Assembly (NCBI GenBank): GCA_031257995.1
Contig: JAIRNN010000104.1
Span: 1 to 17,792 of the forward strand
Source of the DNA: Spirochaetaceae bacterium
Lineage (GTDB): Bacteria > Spirochaetota > Spirochaetia > Treponematales > Breznakiellaceae
DNA length: 17,792 nt
Direction: 5' to 3'
A program made the translations under genes and the position numbers. Below the pieces are notes generated by a model that was not told the origin of the DNA, did no database searches, and saw only the letters and a list, made by a program, of their open reading frames with translations. Positions 6,528-14,206 of this stretch are shown piece by piece (the stretch's first letter is position 1; every line of letters begins with the position of its first letter).

Positions 6528-7583
6528 CTATTTTTCTATGACCTTGGCCTTCGCGACAGAGAATTTCTCTGCCAGCCGCTTATAGGAATCAAGCGTCGTG
6601 TCTTCAATGGGTATTCCTTCCTTGGTTCTGATCCGATAACGCTGGCCGGCCATTTTGCCAGGAAAATAAATGGCATCTACCCCTTCTTGCTTTGGTACAT
6701 CAATAACCCCCGCCAGCCATTTTTCAACCCTGGTTTGGAAAACCTCGGGCTCGATAAAATGGGTAATGTCTAGGGCGATCATCGAAAAGGGAATCTTAGG
6801 GGGCTTTGAAGGCTCACCAAGCCAGCTTGAAATTTCACCGGCGAAACGGCCTCCGATTAACGCTGAACAGATAAGCTCTATGCTCAACGCCAACCCATAA
6901 CCCTTGTAGCCGCCTATAGGGAGAAGGCTTCCGGCTTTAGCTTCCTTTGGATCGGTTGTGGGTCTGCCCTCCTTATCCATGGCCCAGCCAAGGGGTATAG
7001 GTTTTCCGTTATCCTGCGCCATAGTTACCTTACCCATTGCGGTAACAGTAGTGGACATATCAAGAAGGAAGAAATCATCCCCGCCGATAGGAGCCGCAAC
7101 CGACAGGGCATTGATACCCACAGTAGCCTTGGTGCCGCCGATAGGGGCGATTCCCGGCCTGCTTGCGACACAGACAATCCCGATGCAGTCCCGCTGGGCG
7201 ATGGCCTTTGCATAGACAGAACAGGCTCCGATATGCCCGGCATTTTTCACCGCCGTGAATGAGACACCATATTTTTTAGCGTTTTCAACAGTCTTATCCA
7301 CTGCGGCCCTCGCCGCAAGGTGACCTAACGCGTCATGTCCGTCGAAAAGCGCTGTGGCGCCTTTATCAACTACTAATTCTGGTACCGCAGCCTTTGCTCC
7401 TCCTTGACAAAAAAGGTCTATATAACGCTCGGCCATTCGTATGCCGTGGGTATCAAATCCCAAGAGCGAAGTTTCAGCTAACAGTTCAGCCCAATGCTTT
7501 GCGTCCGCCGAAGATAAACCGGCCCTCGCCATAACTTCCGATAAAAAATTAATAGCATCGCCCTTCATAATGTATTTGTTCAT
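6528..7583 (-). CDS. Ldh_2-family NAD(P)-dependent 2-hydroxyacid/malate-type dehydrogenase
   Basis: A 351-aa oxidoreductase of the malate/L-lactate dehydrogenase family (Ldh_2), which interconverts 2-hydroxy and 2-oxo acids such as malate, ureidoglycolate, 2,3-diketogulonate or sulfolactate. Family motifs: FDTHGIRM (His46), KNAGHIGA (catalytic His117), PIGGTKATVGINALSVA, LLDMSTTVTAMGK, PLGWAMDKEGRPTTDP and LLPIGGYKGYGLAL. Length is normal. The start is the ATG at 7583 with AGGA about 8 nt upstream; the frame stays open to 7784, but that part overlaps a gene relic and is not family sequence. It lies downstream of tctC, separated by a relic and repeat copy B, so it may belong to the same regulon. 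Substrate cannot be read from sequence; a hydroxy acid imported by the adjacent TTT system is likely. Confidence 0.9.
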   Translation of the reverse strand: MNKYIMKGDAINFLSEVMARAGLSSADAKHWAELLAETSLLGFDTHGIRMAERYIDLFCQGGAKAAVPELVVDKGATALFDGHDALGHLAARAAVDKTVENAKKYGVSFTAVKNAGHIGACSVYAKAIAQRDCIGIVCVASRPGIAPIGGTKATVGINALSVAAPIGGDDFFLLDMSTTVTAMGKVTMAQDNGKPIPLGWAMDKEGRPTTDPKEAKAGSLLPIGGYKGYGLALSIELICSALIGGRFAGEISSWLGEPSKPPKIPFSMIALDITHFIEPEVFQTRVEKWLAGVIDVPKQEGVDAIYFPGKMAGQRYRIRTKEGIPIEDTTLDSYKRLAEKFSVAKAKVIEK

Positions 7584-7654
7584 AACAATGTCCTGTTTTT
7601 GGAATCTGCTAGTATTACAACGCTGCCACGCCCCTTTTTCGTACGAGGAAGCGG

Positions 7655-7780
7655 TCACGGAATAATCTTGCTCTGTATCTCGCTCCAGTTGCTCTCGCCG
7701 CCTTCCCGTTCGGTTTCCCACCGCATGGCAAAATAGGCCCGCTTGCCCCGGCCGGTCTCGCGGAAGATTATGTATCGGAA
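7655..7780 (-). pseudogene. 41-codon C-terminal relic of an unrecognised protein
   Basis: In a minus-strand frame different from the Ldh_2 gene the sequence reads FRYIIFRETGRGKRAYFAMR, then WETEREGGESNWSEIQ, ending SKIIP and a TGA at 7657-7655. The aromatic-rich, charged pattern looks like a genuine C-terminal domain end. An in-frame TGA immediately upstream (7783-7781) and repeat copy B at 7787 cut it off, so it has no start or ribosome site. Codon use is G+C-rich compared with flanking genes, like the decayed DNA at the left end. Family unknown. Confidence 0.5.
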
Positions 7781-7786
7781 TCATTA

Positions 7787-7904
7787 GACTTGTTTAACAA
7801 CCTGGTTGGTTGTCTCACAAGTCTTGCGGTTTTTCAGGCTAAAGCCTTGCAAAACCGCATTTCTTAGCGGAAGTTGTTTAGAAACTTGAGGTTTCTAAAC
7901 AACT
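7787..7904 (-). repeat. Multi-hairpin dispersed repeat, copy B (one 11-bp unit)
   Basis: Opposite orientation to copies A and C. On the + strand it begins with a terminal hairpin: GACTTGT/ACAAGTC (7787-7793 with 7817-7823), then a 3/3 internal loop and ACAACC/GGTTGT. The central hairpin TGCGGTTTT/AAAACCGCA with a single unit (7836-7846) follows, then a perfect 12-bp hairpin TTGTTTAGAAAC/GTTTCTAAACAA (7874-7885 with 7891-7902, 5-nt loop). It lies between tctC and the Ldh_2 gene. Confidence 0.9.
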
Positions 7905-7969
7905 CTATTAAGTTGCCTCCGGCAGGCACCGGAACCGTTCCGGTCAGGGATCGTTTCCGGTAAAATTCG

Positions 7970-8962
7970 CTATTTTTTCCCTAAATATTTGCTAAAGGCC
8001 ATAAAATGTTTACGCTGGGAATCCAGTTCCTTGAGGGTGTCCTGAACATTCAGCGCGAAAGGCGCCTGTAGGTTGAATCGTTCACATTCGGTTTTGTATT
8101 CCGCGTTGTTGTTGACGATATTCAGTATCGCCTTATTCATGGTTTCCACCACCGTCGGATTAGTCCCCTTGGGCGCCAGCATGACATACATTGTGGGCAA
8201 AATTGCTTCCGGTATGACATCTTTCGCCGCCGGAATATCCTGTAGGTATGTAGGGGATTCCCCCATAAAAGTTGCCAGGGTTCTAACTTTTCCCGCCTCG
8301 ATATACTCCTTGGCTGTGGCATATGCTACGATACCGGAATCCACATGACCGCCAAGGATGGCTGCCATACGAGCCGCTCCATCACCTGCGTCAATGGGGA
8401 CGAGTTTCGCACCTCCCGCCTGAGCCATGATGACATAGGAAATGTACGCGCCTCCTCCGGTAGACATGGCGTATTTGATCGTGTCCGGTTTTGTCTTTGC
8501 GGCCTCAATAAATTCCTTCATGGTTTTGTAAGGGGAATTCGCGGGAACAATGAGATTTTCACCGGACTGTTTACCGAAAATGGCAACAGGAGTAAACGAG
8601 TCGTACCCAAAATTGGAAATTCCTGTTGCCTCGTTACCGCTCAACGCTACCGTATTCGTTACGAGGAAGGTATACCCGTTTGGGTTTGCGTCCTTGTACT
8701 GCGCGTTTGCGATAGAACCATTGCCGCCGGTTACATTGCTTATAGGCATGGACACACCCAGTTCTTTTTCCAGATACCGGCAGATAAGGCGTCCGTTATA
8801 ATCGGTATCACCACCGGCCCCCAGATTCACAATAACGGTGATGTCCCGGGACGGCCATGTTTCCGCAGATGAATCGGCCCCCCCTCCGGCAAAAAGAAAA
8901 CTCCCCTCTGCCACGACTAACGAAAGAACAAACAGAAACGATACCACTTTAGCATTTTTCAT
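7970..8962 (-). CDS. TTT-family solute-binding protein (TctC type)
   Basis: A 330-aa periplasmic binding protein of the tripartite tricarboxylate transporter (TTT) family, which captures carboxylates for the TctA/TctB membrane complex. A hydrophobic N-terminal signal peptide (about residues 5-25, ending SFLFAGGG, no lipobox Cys) precedes WPSRDITVIVNLGAGGDTD, the conserved start of the Bug/TctC fold. NVTGGNGSIANAQ and PNGYTFLVTNT are typical ligand-site loops. The ATG at 8962 has AAGGAG about 7 nt upstream. The gene comes after tctA in the minus direction, separated by 206 bp holding repeat copy C and an imperfect inverted repeat at 8991-9011, so it may have its own promoter or be set apart by RNA processing. 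Ligand identity is not evident. Confidence 0.92.
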   Translation of the reverse strand: MKNAKVVSFLFVLSLVVAEGSFLFAGGGADSSAETWPSRDITVIVNLGAGGDTDYNGRLICRYLEKELGVSMPISNVTGGNGSIANAQYKDANPNGYTFLVTNTVALSGNEATGISNFGYDSFTPVAIFGKQSGENLIVPANSPYKTMKEFIEAAKTKPDTIKYAMSTGGGAYISYVIMAQAGGAKLVPIDAGDGAARMAAILGGHVDSGIVAYATAKEYIEAGKVRTLATFMGESPTYLQDIPAAKDVIPEAILPTMYVMLAPKGTNPTVVETMNKAILNIVNNNAEYKTECERFNLQAPFALNVQDTLKELDSQRKHFMAFSKYLGKK

Positions 8963-8990
8963 CTTAATCTCCTTGATAAAATATTATTTC

Positions 8991-9011
8991 CACTCCATAT
9001 ACATGGAAGTG
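8991..9011. promoter_or_regulatory. Imperfect inverted repeat upstream of tctC
   Basis: CACTCCAT and ATGGAAGTG are complementary with one bulged base around a 4-nt centre, 29-49 nt before the tctC ATG. It could be an operator or leader hairpin. No strong -35/-10 pair is evident next to it. Confidence 0.35.
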
Positions 9012-9023
9012 AATGCTTCCTTA

Positions 9024-9168
9024 GAGTTGTTTAGAAACCTCAAGTTTCTACATGCCAAACATAGTTTGACCAACTTCCGCTAAAAAATGCGGGTTTAAGG
9101 CTTTAGCCCGGCTTCAGCCTGAAAAACCGCAAGACTTGTTCAATAACCAACAGGGTTATTGAACAAGC
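9024..9168 (+). repeat. Multi-hairpin dispersed repeat, copy C (two 11-bp units)
   Basis: Begins with TTGTTTAGAAAC-CTCAA-GTTTCTA (9027-9050). The closing arm is replaced by about 20 bp including a CAAAC-ATA-GTTTG mini-hairpin, so the first stem is broken. CTTCCGCTAA and the central hairpin follow, with two 11-bp units at 9099-9120. The terminal hairpin is a perfect 14-bp stem (9135-9148 with 9154-9167, loop AACAG). This last stem starts 1 nt after the tctA stop and could act as its transcript end. Confidence 0.9.
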
Positions 9169-10686
9169 CTATTTTATATCCGCTTTGAGCATCTCCGCCT
9201 CGTGCGCCTTTTTGCTGGCTCGTATATTCATAACCACGGTGATAATTGTAACAGCCAGAAATATCAGCGCGATGGGACGAGAGAACAGTGAGAAATTATT
9301 CTGAACAAAAAGCTGCGAAACCCTTCTCAAGTTGGTCTCAAACATAGGCCCCAGAATAAAACCGAGGATCATCGGTGTCAGCGGCACACCGGCGGACAGC
9401 ATTCCGCAGCCTACAAGGCCGAACAATAACATGCCCCACATATCAAAAACACGATTTGAGTCTCCGATGGCGCCTACGGCGCACAGCACCACAACCACAG
9501 GAAGCAGATAGTGTTTCGGAATTTTCAGCAAACGCATAAACAGCCGGATACCGCCGAATTCCAGAATAAGCATGGCGAAGGAAGCGATAACCATGGCGAT
9601 GAAAATTCCGTATACAACGACACCGTTTTTCTGAAAAATAAGCGGGCCGGGAGCGATGTCATGAACCATAAAACCGCCCAAAAGTATCGCTGTTACCGCG
9701 TCGCCGGGAATACCCAGAGCCAAAAGGGGAATCATTGCGCCGCCTATTGTCGCGTTGTTCGCCGTCTCGGAGGCCACAATCCCGTCATTGATACCTGTCC
9801 CGAACAACTCGGGCTTCCGGGAACTGTTTTTCGCCACCGTATATGCCAGCATACAGGACACCCCTCCTCCGATACCGGGGAGGATGCCAATACCTATGCC
9901 AATCATAGCGGACCGCAGCATATTAATGATTTGATCAAAGAATTCTTTTATACTAAATCCAAAGCCTTTAAACTTAAAATTTGTTTTTATCTCGAAACGG
10001 GAAGGGTTACGCGATTCCCTTGCATAGGCGATAACTTCGGTAATGGCGAAAAGCCCAATAAGAAAAGCAACCAGTTTGAACCCTCCTGTCAGATTGTAAT
10101 TGTTGAAGGTAAAACGGGCGCTGGAATCCAGGGGCGCAAGACCGACGGTGGCGATAAGCGCTCCGAAAACAGCGCTGATAAGTCCTTTGACAATATCTTT
10201 ACCGGTCAGCGCGATAACCAACGACAGGGAAAACACGGCTAAAGCGCAATATTCGTAAGCGCCGAACTTTATGGCAAGCTCAGCCAAAAGCGGAGAGATA
10301 ACCACCAGTACCGCCACACCAATAATTGTTCCCAGAAAAGAAAAAACGATACCAAGCCCAAGCGCCTTTGCCGCATCGCCTCTGCGCGCCATCGGACTAC
10401 CCTCAAAACAGGTAGCCACCGAAGAAGGTGTACCGGGTATATTCAGAAGAATCGCTGAAATAAGCCCTCCGGAAATTCCTCCTATATAGAGGGATACCAG
10501 CATTGATATTCCCTGAATGGGGATCATCGTGTAGGTCATGGGCAGAAACATCAGAATCGCCATAGTCGCCGTGAGGCCGGGGATGGCGCCAAAGACGATG
10601 CCGACCGCGACACCAATAAAAATTAGCAGCCATACAAACGGGTCAAGCGCAACACTCGAAAAAGCCATGCTTAAAGCAGTATTCAT
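9169..10686 (-). CDS. TTT-family large membrane subunit (TctA type)
   Basis: A 505-aa integral membrane protein with about 11-12 spans, the transport channel of the TTT system, driven by an ion gradient. Glycine-rich TctA signatures occur in both inverted halves: GVAVGIVFGAIPGLTA near the N-terminus and GIGIGILPGIGGGVS near mid-protein. NIPGTPSSVATCFEGSPMAR and MIPLLALGIPGDAVTAILLG are also typical. I chose the ATG at 10686: AGGAGG (10699-10694) is 7 nt from it but only 1 nt from the ATG at 10692. The ribosome site overlaps the tctB stop codon, indicating translational coupling. Repeat copy C begins at the stop codon. Confidence 0.93.
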   Translation of the reverse strand: MNTALSMAFSSVALDPFVWLLIFIGVAVGIVFGAIPGLTATMAILMFLPMTYTMIPIQGISMLVSLYIGGISGGLISAILLNIPGTPSSVATCFEGSPMARRGDAAKALGLGIVFSFLGTIIGVAVLVVISPLLAELAIKFGAYEYCALAVFSLSLVIALTGKDIVKGLISAVFGALIATVGLAPLDSSARFTFNNYNLTGGFKLVAFLIGLFAITEVIAYARESRNPSRFEIKTNFKFKGFGFSIKEFFDQIINMLRSAMIGIGIGILPGIGGGVSCMLAYTVAKNSSRKPELFGTGINDGIVASETANNATIGGAMIPLLALGIPGDAVTAILLGGFMVHDIAPGPLIFQKNGVVVYGIFIAMVIASFAMLILEFGGIRLFMRLLKIPKHYLLPVVVVLCAVGAIGDSNRVFDMWGMLLFGLVGCGMLSAGVPLTPMILGFILGPMFETNLRRVSQLFVQNNFSLFSRPIALIFLAVTIITVVMNIRASKKAHEAEMLKADIK

Positions 10687-10697
10687 ACTCATCCCTC

Positions 10698-11201
10698 CTA
10701 AAATCCAAGCAGGCCCCGTGGCAAAAGCACGTGGAGCAGCGAAACAAAGATATAATCCACTAAAACCGATGTTACAACGCTTATGATACCCGTTATAAGA
10801 AAATTGCGTTTACCATGCGGGGTCAGTACCAGAATTTGCGCGAACAGGTAGAGCGCGGACATAATCATAAAACCGACAACACTTATCAGGGCTATATATA
10901 CCGCAATAATCACGAAAGTTAGAATCACTTCCCGATTTTTCTTATAGAACCCGGAAAAATTGAATGAGAACGGTATGGCTTTCCCCGCCTTCACATAGGC
11001 TCTGCGTTCCCGCAGCCCCCTGATAAACAAACTCAAGCTCAAAAGACCCAGGCTGCCGCTCCACAGACGCGGAACGAACGCGGAACCCAAAGGCGCCGCG
11101 CCAAGGCCGATAAACGTGGAAATATTGAGCGACAACAAAAGTACACCTATGGAAAATACGGTCAGTACCGCACCCGCTATAATGTTTTTCCGATATGGCA
11201 T
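10698..11201 (-). CDS. TTT-family small membrane subunit (TctB type)
   Basis: A 167-aa membrane protein with about four spans, the poorly conserved small subunit that pairs with TctA. Hydrophobic segments lie at about residues 8-33, 46-62, 89-110 and 112-160. The central charged linker (RGLRERRAYVKAG) and the C-terminal LLHVLLPRGLLGF are typical of TctB. The start is the ATG at 11201, preceded by GGAGGAG; the longer frame upstream overlaps the preceding gene. Identification rests on topology, length and position before tctA more than on motifs. Confidence 0.87.
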   Translation of the reverse strand: MPYRKNIIAGAVLTVFSIGVLLLSLNISTFIGLGAAPLGSAFVPRLWSGSLGLLSLSLFIRGLRERRAYVKAGKAIPFSFNFSGFYKKNREVILTFVIIAVYIALISVVGFMIMSALYLFAQILVLTPHGKRNFLITGIISVVTSVLVDYIFVSLLHVLLPRGLLGF

Positions 11202-11218
11202 CTTTACTCCTCCTCTAT

Positions 11219-12196
11219 TTATTTCCCTTTCCATCGGGGATGATTGTAGACATTTCCATCGGCGACATGGGGCCATTTTTTCCCATCCAAGACGGCAAGG
11301 CAGCCCTCCACACACATGGTATGCATAGCCGTAACCGCTTCTCTTGTTTGAGCGGCGCTGTGGGGGCTGCACACAAGGTTTTTTGTCCGAAAAAGCGGAT
11401 TGCCGGTATCCGGCGGCTCGGTCTCAAAAACATCTATACCCGCCCCCGCGATAAGCCCTTTCTCCAGCGCCTCTATCAGAGCCGCTTCGTTGACAATGCC
11501 GCCCCGGGCACAGTTAATGACAACAGCGGTTTTTTTCATTGACCAAAAATGTTCGCGGGTAATCATATTCCTGGTCGTCTCCGTAAGTGGTACATGGACG
11601 GACAGGAAATCACAATCCTTCAGCATATTTTCATATTTTTCGTACCAGACGCAGCCCAAGGCCTCTATCTTTTCCCTGGGCAAAAAAGGATCAAAGCCCA
11701 GGGATTCCATCCCCAGAGCCTGGGCAAGACGGGCCGTCTCCGCGCCTATAGCGCCTAAACCAATAAAACCCGCCTTTTTACCCAAAACCTCGAAGGCCTT
11801 TCCCGCCCCCCGGATCGCCTGAAAGTTACCCTTTTGCGTTTCGGTATGCGCCTCCACAAGATTTTTTGATATGGCCAGCATTAGCGCGATAGCATGTTCT
11901 GCCACCGAACGGTTATTCGTCCCCGGAGTAATAACAATAGGAATCCCCGCTTCCGTTGCCGCAGCAACATCGACGTTCTCGAAGCCCACTCCGGGTCTGC
12001 CGATTACAGCCAACTTTGGCGACCCCTCAATTGCCCCACGATCCATCTTGCCAATACGAACAATAATCGCGTCCGCGTCCTTCATTTCGTCCGGGTAATT
12101 GGCGGGGTCTCCGTTATCCGCCACATATACTTCGGCCTTTCCGTCGAGCATTTCCAGCGCTTCAAAACACACCGATTGGGTCATCACAAATTTCAC
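11219..12196 (-). CDS. D-isomer-specific 2-hydroxyacid dehydrogenase (SerA-like)
   Basis: A 325-aa NAD(P)-dependent dehydrogenase that reversibly oxidises a 2-hydroxy acid to a 2-oxo acid. The Rossmann signature GLGAIG is at 146-151, with Asp169 ending the second strand (FDP), which favours NAD. The catalytic triad is Arg231 (NCARGG), Glu260 (DVFETEPP) and His279 (SPHSAAQT). There is no C-terminal ACT domain, so it is a short catabolic-type enzyme and not a regulated serine-biosynthetic one. The GTG start at 12196 has AAGGAG 7 nt upstream. It lies 11 nt after the aldolase gene and 17 nt before tctB, clearly in the operon. Relatives include glyoxylate/hydroxypyruvate reductases and (S)-sulfolactate dehydrogenase; the exact substrate is unknown. 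Confidence 0.92.
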   Translation of the reverse strand: MKFVMTQSVCFEALEMLDGKAEVYVADNGDPANYPDEMKDADAIIVRIGKMDRGAIEGSPKLAVIGRPGVGFENVDVAAATEAGIPIVITPGTNNRSVAEHAIALMLAISKNLVEAHTETQKGNFQAIRGAGKAFEVLGKKAGFIGLGAIGAETARLAQALGMESLGFDPFLPREKIEALGCVWYEKYENMLKDCDFLSVHVPLTETTRNMITREHFWSMKKTAVVINCARGGIVNEAALIEALEKGLIAGAGIDVFETEPPDTGNPLFRTKNLVCSPHSAAQTREAVTAMHTMCVEGCLAVLDGKKWPHVADGNVYNHPRWKGK

Positions 12197-12207
12197 GATA
12201 ATTCTCC

Positions 12208-13155
12208 TTAAATATCCGCCACTAGTCCCAGGGCGCGAATTTTTTCGTTAATCGCCGCGACCTTCTCTCGAATCTTCTTTTCATCATCAGCAGTAACCGT
12301 ATCAAGAGGACGGATTATCCGCTTGCCGGTAAATCCCAAAAGACTTATGGCAAATTTATTTGCGGCAAAGGCGTTTTTCGACATTGCAAGCACTTCGGCG
12401 GTTTCGGCCACCAGCGCATCCAGTGACATGAGCTTCTTGAAAGCTTGCTGATCTCCTGTCTTGTAAAAACGTACGCCCGTTTCATAATGGGCAACAAAGA
12501 GCTCAGGAAAAAGCGGCGCTATTGAGGGAACATAACCGTCGGCGCCGATAAGAAAACTCCCGGTTCCCTGAAGCGTTACGCCCTGGAGGACGCTCATATC
12601 AGGATTAAGCGCGTATTCCCGGATTATCTTATGAAACTCGGTGAAGTCCCCGCCGGAATCTTTAATGGCGGTAACATGATCGATTTTTGCTATCTTGAGG
12701 ATTGTTGCCGCTGTCAGTTTCTGCCCGGTAAAAGGCGGGATGTTGTATACCGCAAGATCGATGCTCGTTTCCTTTGCGATAGCTTCAACATGACGTATTG
12801 TTTCATCCTGGGAATTATGGCGAGCGTAAAAAATCGAAGTAACAACCGCACACTTTCCCCCCATCTGTTCCAGCCGCTTGATGTTTTCAATAACCCGCCG
12901 GGTACCGGAATCCATGACGCCCGCCATAACAGGGACATCTTTGCCCACTTCGTCCAAGGTTATCTTTATTGCCCGGTCCCGCTGTTCCTGGGTAAGGGCC
13001 ATGGTTTCACCGTTGGTACCGGCCACAAACATCCCGTGAATACCCCGATCCACACAGTATCTGAGCAGAGCGCGGAAACCTTTCTCGTCTACATTTTCGT
13101 TTTCATCAACCGGGGTAATAATCGGCGGAATTACTCCGTGATATTTCTTTGCCAT
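12208..13155 (-). CDS. DapA/NanA-family Schiff-base aldolase or lyase
   Basis: A 315-aa class I aldolase-superfamily TIM barrel. GTNGETMALT (residues 46-55) is the carboxylate-binding loop, Tyr137 in YNIPPFTG is the catalytic tyrosine, and Lys165 in TAIKDSGGD is the Schiff-base lysine. The arginine that follows YN-x-P in true dihydrodipicolinate synthases is replaced (PPFTG), and the loop has TN instead of TT. Lysine biosynthesis is therefore unlikely; a 2-oxo-acid aldolase/dehydratase is a better call. AAGGAG at the preceding stop codon, 7 nt before the ATG, supports the start and coupling to the PdxA2 gene. Its place between PdxA2 and the 2-hydroxyacid dehydrogenase suggests it cleaves or makes a 2-oxo acid of the same pathway. 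Confidence 0.9.
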   Translation of the reverse strand: MAKKYHGVIPPIITPVDENENVDEKGFRALLRYCVDRGIHGMFVAGTNGETMALTQEQRDRAIKITLDEVGKDVPVMAGVMDSGTRRVIENIKRLEQMGGKCAVVTSIFYARHNSQDETIRHVEAIAKETSIDLAVYNIPPFTGQKLTAATILKIAKIDHVTAIKDSGGDFTEFHKIIREYALNPDMSVLQGVTLQGTGSFLIGADGYVPSIAPLFPELFVAHYETGVRFYKTGDQQAFKKLMSLDALVAETAEVLAMSKNAFAANKFAISLLGFTGKRIIRPLDTVTADDEKKIREKVAAINEKIRALGLVADI

Positions 13156-13165
13156 CTTAGTCTCC

Positions 13166-14206
13166 TTACACCTTGTTTTTATTAACAGCCAGTCTTACGC
13201 CGTACTCAATAGCGTTTACGAGGCTTGACTCATTCGCGGAGCCCTGCCATGCGTGACCAAAGGCGGTACCGTGATCCACTGAACTGCGGATGACGGGCAG
13301 CCCCAGCGTAATATTGACGCCGTTCACCGCCTGCCATTTGCCGGCGGCCCTATCGTACTGAAAACCCAACACTTTAAGCGGTATGTGGCCCTGATCGTGA
13401 TACATAGCCACAACAATATCGTACATCCCGCCGTGGGCCTTTGCGAAAACCGTATCAGGCGGTACCGGGCCTGCCACATTAAGACCCCTTGACTTTGCCG
13501 TTTCAATAGCGGGGCCGATCTCTTCAATTTCTTCCCTTCCAAACATGCCGTTTTCTCCGGCATGAGGATTAAGACCCGCAACGGCGATTTTAGGGGAAGC
13601 AATACCGAGACTTGTGCAGGCGTGGTTGGCTAATTCAATTACCTTTAACACCCGATCCTTTTTGACCCGGTCACAGGCTTCCCGAAGTGAAACATGGGTA
13701 GATACATGAACAACCCGAAGCTCTCCATCGGCCAGCATCATGGAGTAGTCGGCGGTACCAGTGATATCCGCATAGATTTCCGTATGTCCGGAGTAATAAT
13801 GACCCGCAACGTGGAGCGCCTCCTTGTTAAGAGGAGTAGTAATCGTAGCGTCTATCTCGTTGGCAAGGGCAAGCTCTATCGTTTTTTTAACCGAACTGAA
13901 AGCCGCTTCACCGCTCATGGCATCCACCTTGCCGATCTTGAGTTTTTCCGGATCGGCGTTATGCAGATCGTACACATCAATGGTACCGAAATTAAAAAGA
14001 CATTCGGCGATACTTTTCACGGGATGAATCTTTACCTTGTTATTTTTCACCGCCACACGGGCGGCCTTTTCGATGATCCGCGAGTCTCCTATCACAACAG
14101 GATTGCACTTTTCGTACGTCTCCTTTTTTAACAGCGCCTTTACCGTTATCTCAGGTCCACAGCCCGAGGGGTCTCCCATGGTGATTCCTAAAACCGGTTT
14201 ATTCAT
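13166..14206 (-). CDS. pdxA2: PdxA2-like 4-phospho-tetronate dehydrogenase (decarboxylating)
   Basis: A 346-aa member of the PdxA family. PdxA proper makes pyridoxal phosphate; PdxA2 paralogues beside DUF1537 kinases oxidise D-threonate- or D-erythronate-4-phosphate and release CO2 to give dihydroxyacetone phosphate. Motifs: GDPSGCGPE (11-19), TTPLNKEAL, SGHTE, and metal ligands His171 (STHVSLR), His215 (NPHAGENG) and His270 (YHDQGHIPLK), then SSVDHGTAFGHAWQG. The catabolic assignment comes from the adjacent kinase and absence of other B6 genes; both PdxA types share most motifs. The ATG at 14206 overlaps the preceding stop by 8 nt (ATGAATAA), with AAGGAG upstream. Confidence 0.88.
   Translation of the reverse strand: MNKPVLGITMGDPSGCGPEITVKALLKKETYEKCNPVVIGDSRIIEKAARVAVKNNKVKIHPVKSIAECLFNFGTIDVYDLHNADPEKLKIGKVDAMSGEAAFSSVKKTIELALANEIDATITTPLNKEALHVAGHYYSGHTEIYADITGTADYSMMLADGELRVVHVSTHVSLREACDRVKKDRVLKVIELANHACTSLGIASPKIAVAGLNPHAGENGMFGREEIEEIGPAIETAKSRGLNVAGPVPPDTVFAKAHGGMYDIVVAMYHDQGHIPLKVLGFQYDRAAGKWQAVNGVNITLGLPVIRSSVDHGTAFGHAWQGSANESSLVNAIEYGVRLAVNKNKV

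Noticed and set aside
7584..7784. N-terminal extension of the Ldh_2 gene
   Set aside because: The frame is open, but the extension shows no family similarity, lacks a ribosome site at its start and overlaps the relic in another frame.
9044..9066. Sigma-54-like promoter within repeat copy C upstream of tctC
   Set aside because: TTGGCATG on the minus strand looks like a -24 element, but the dinucleotide at the -12 position is CT and not GC.
9511..10242. 243-codon open frame on the + strand
   Set aside because: Antisense shadow of tctA; it is rich in His, Gln and Lys, as expected of the complement of a membrane-protein gene.
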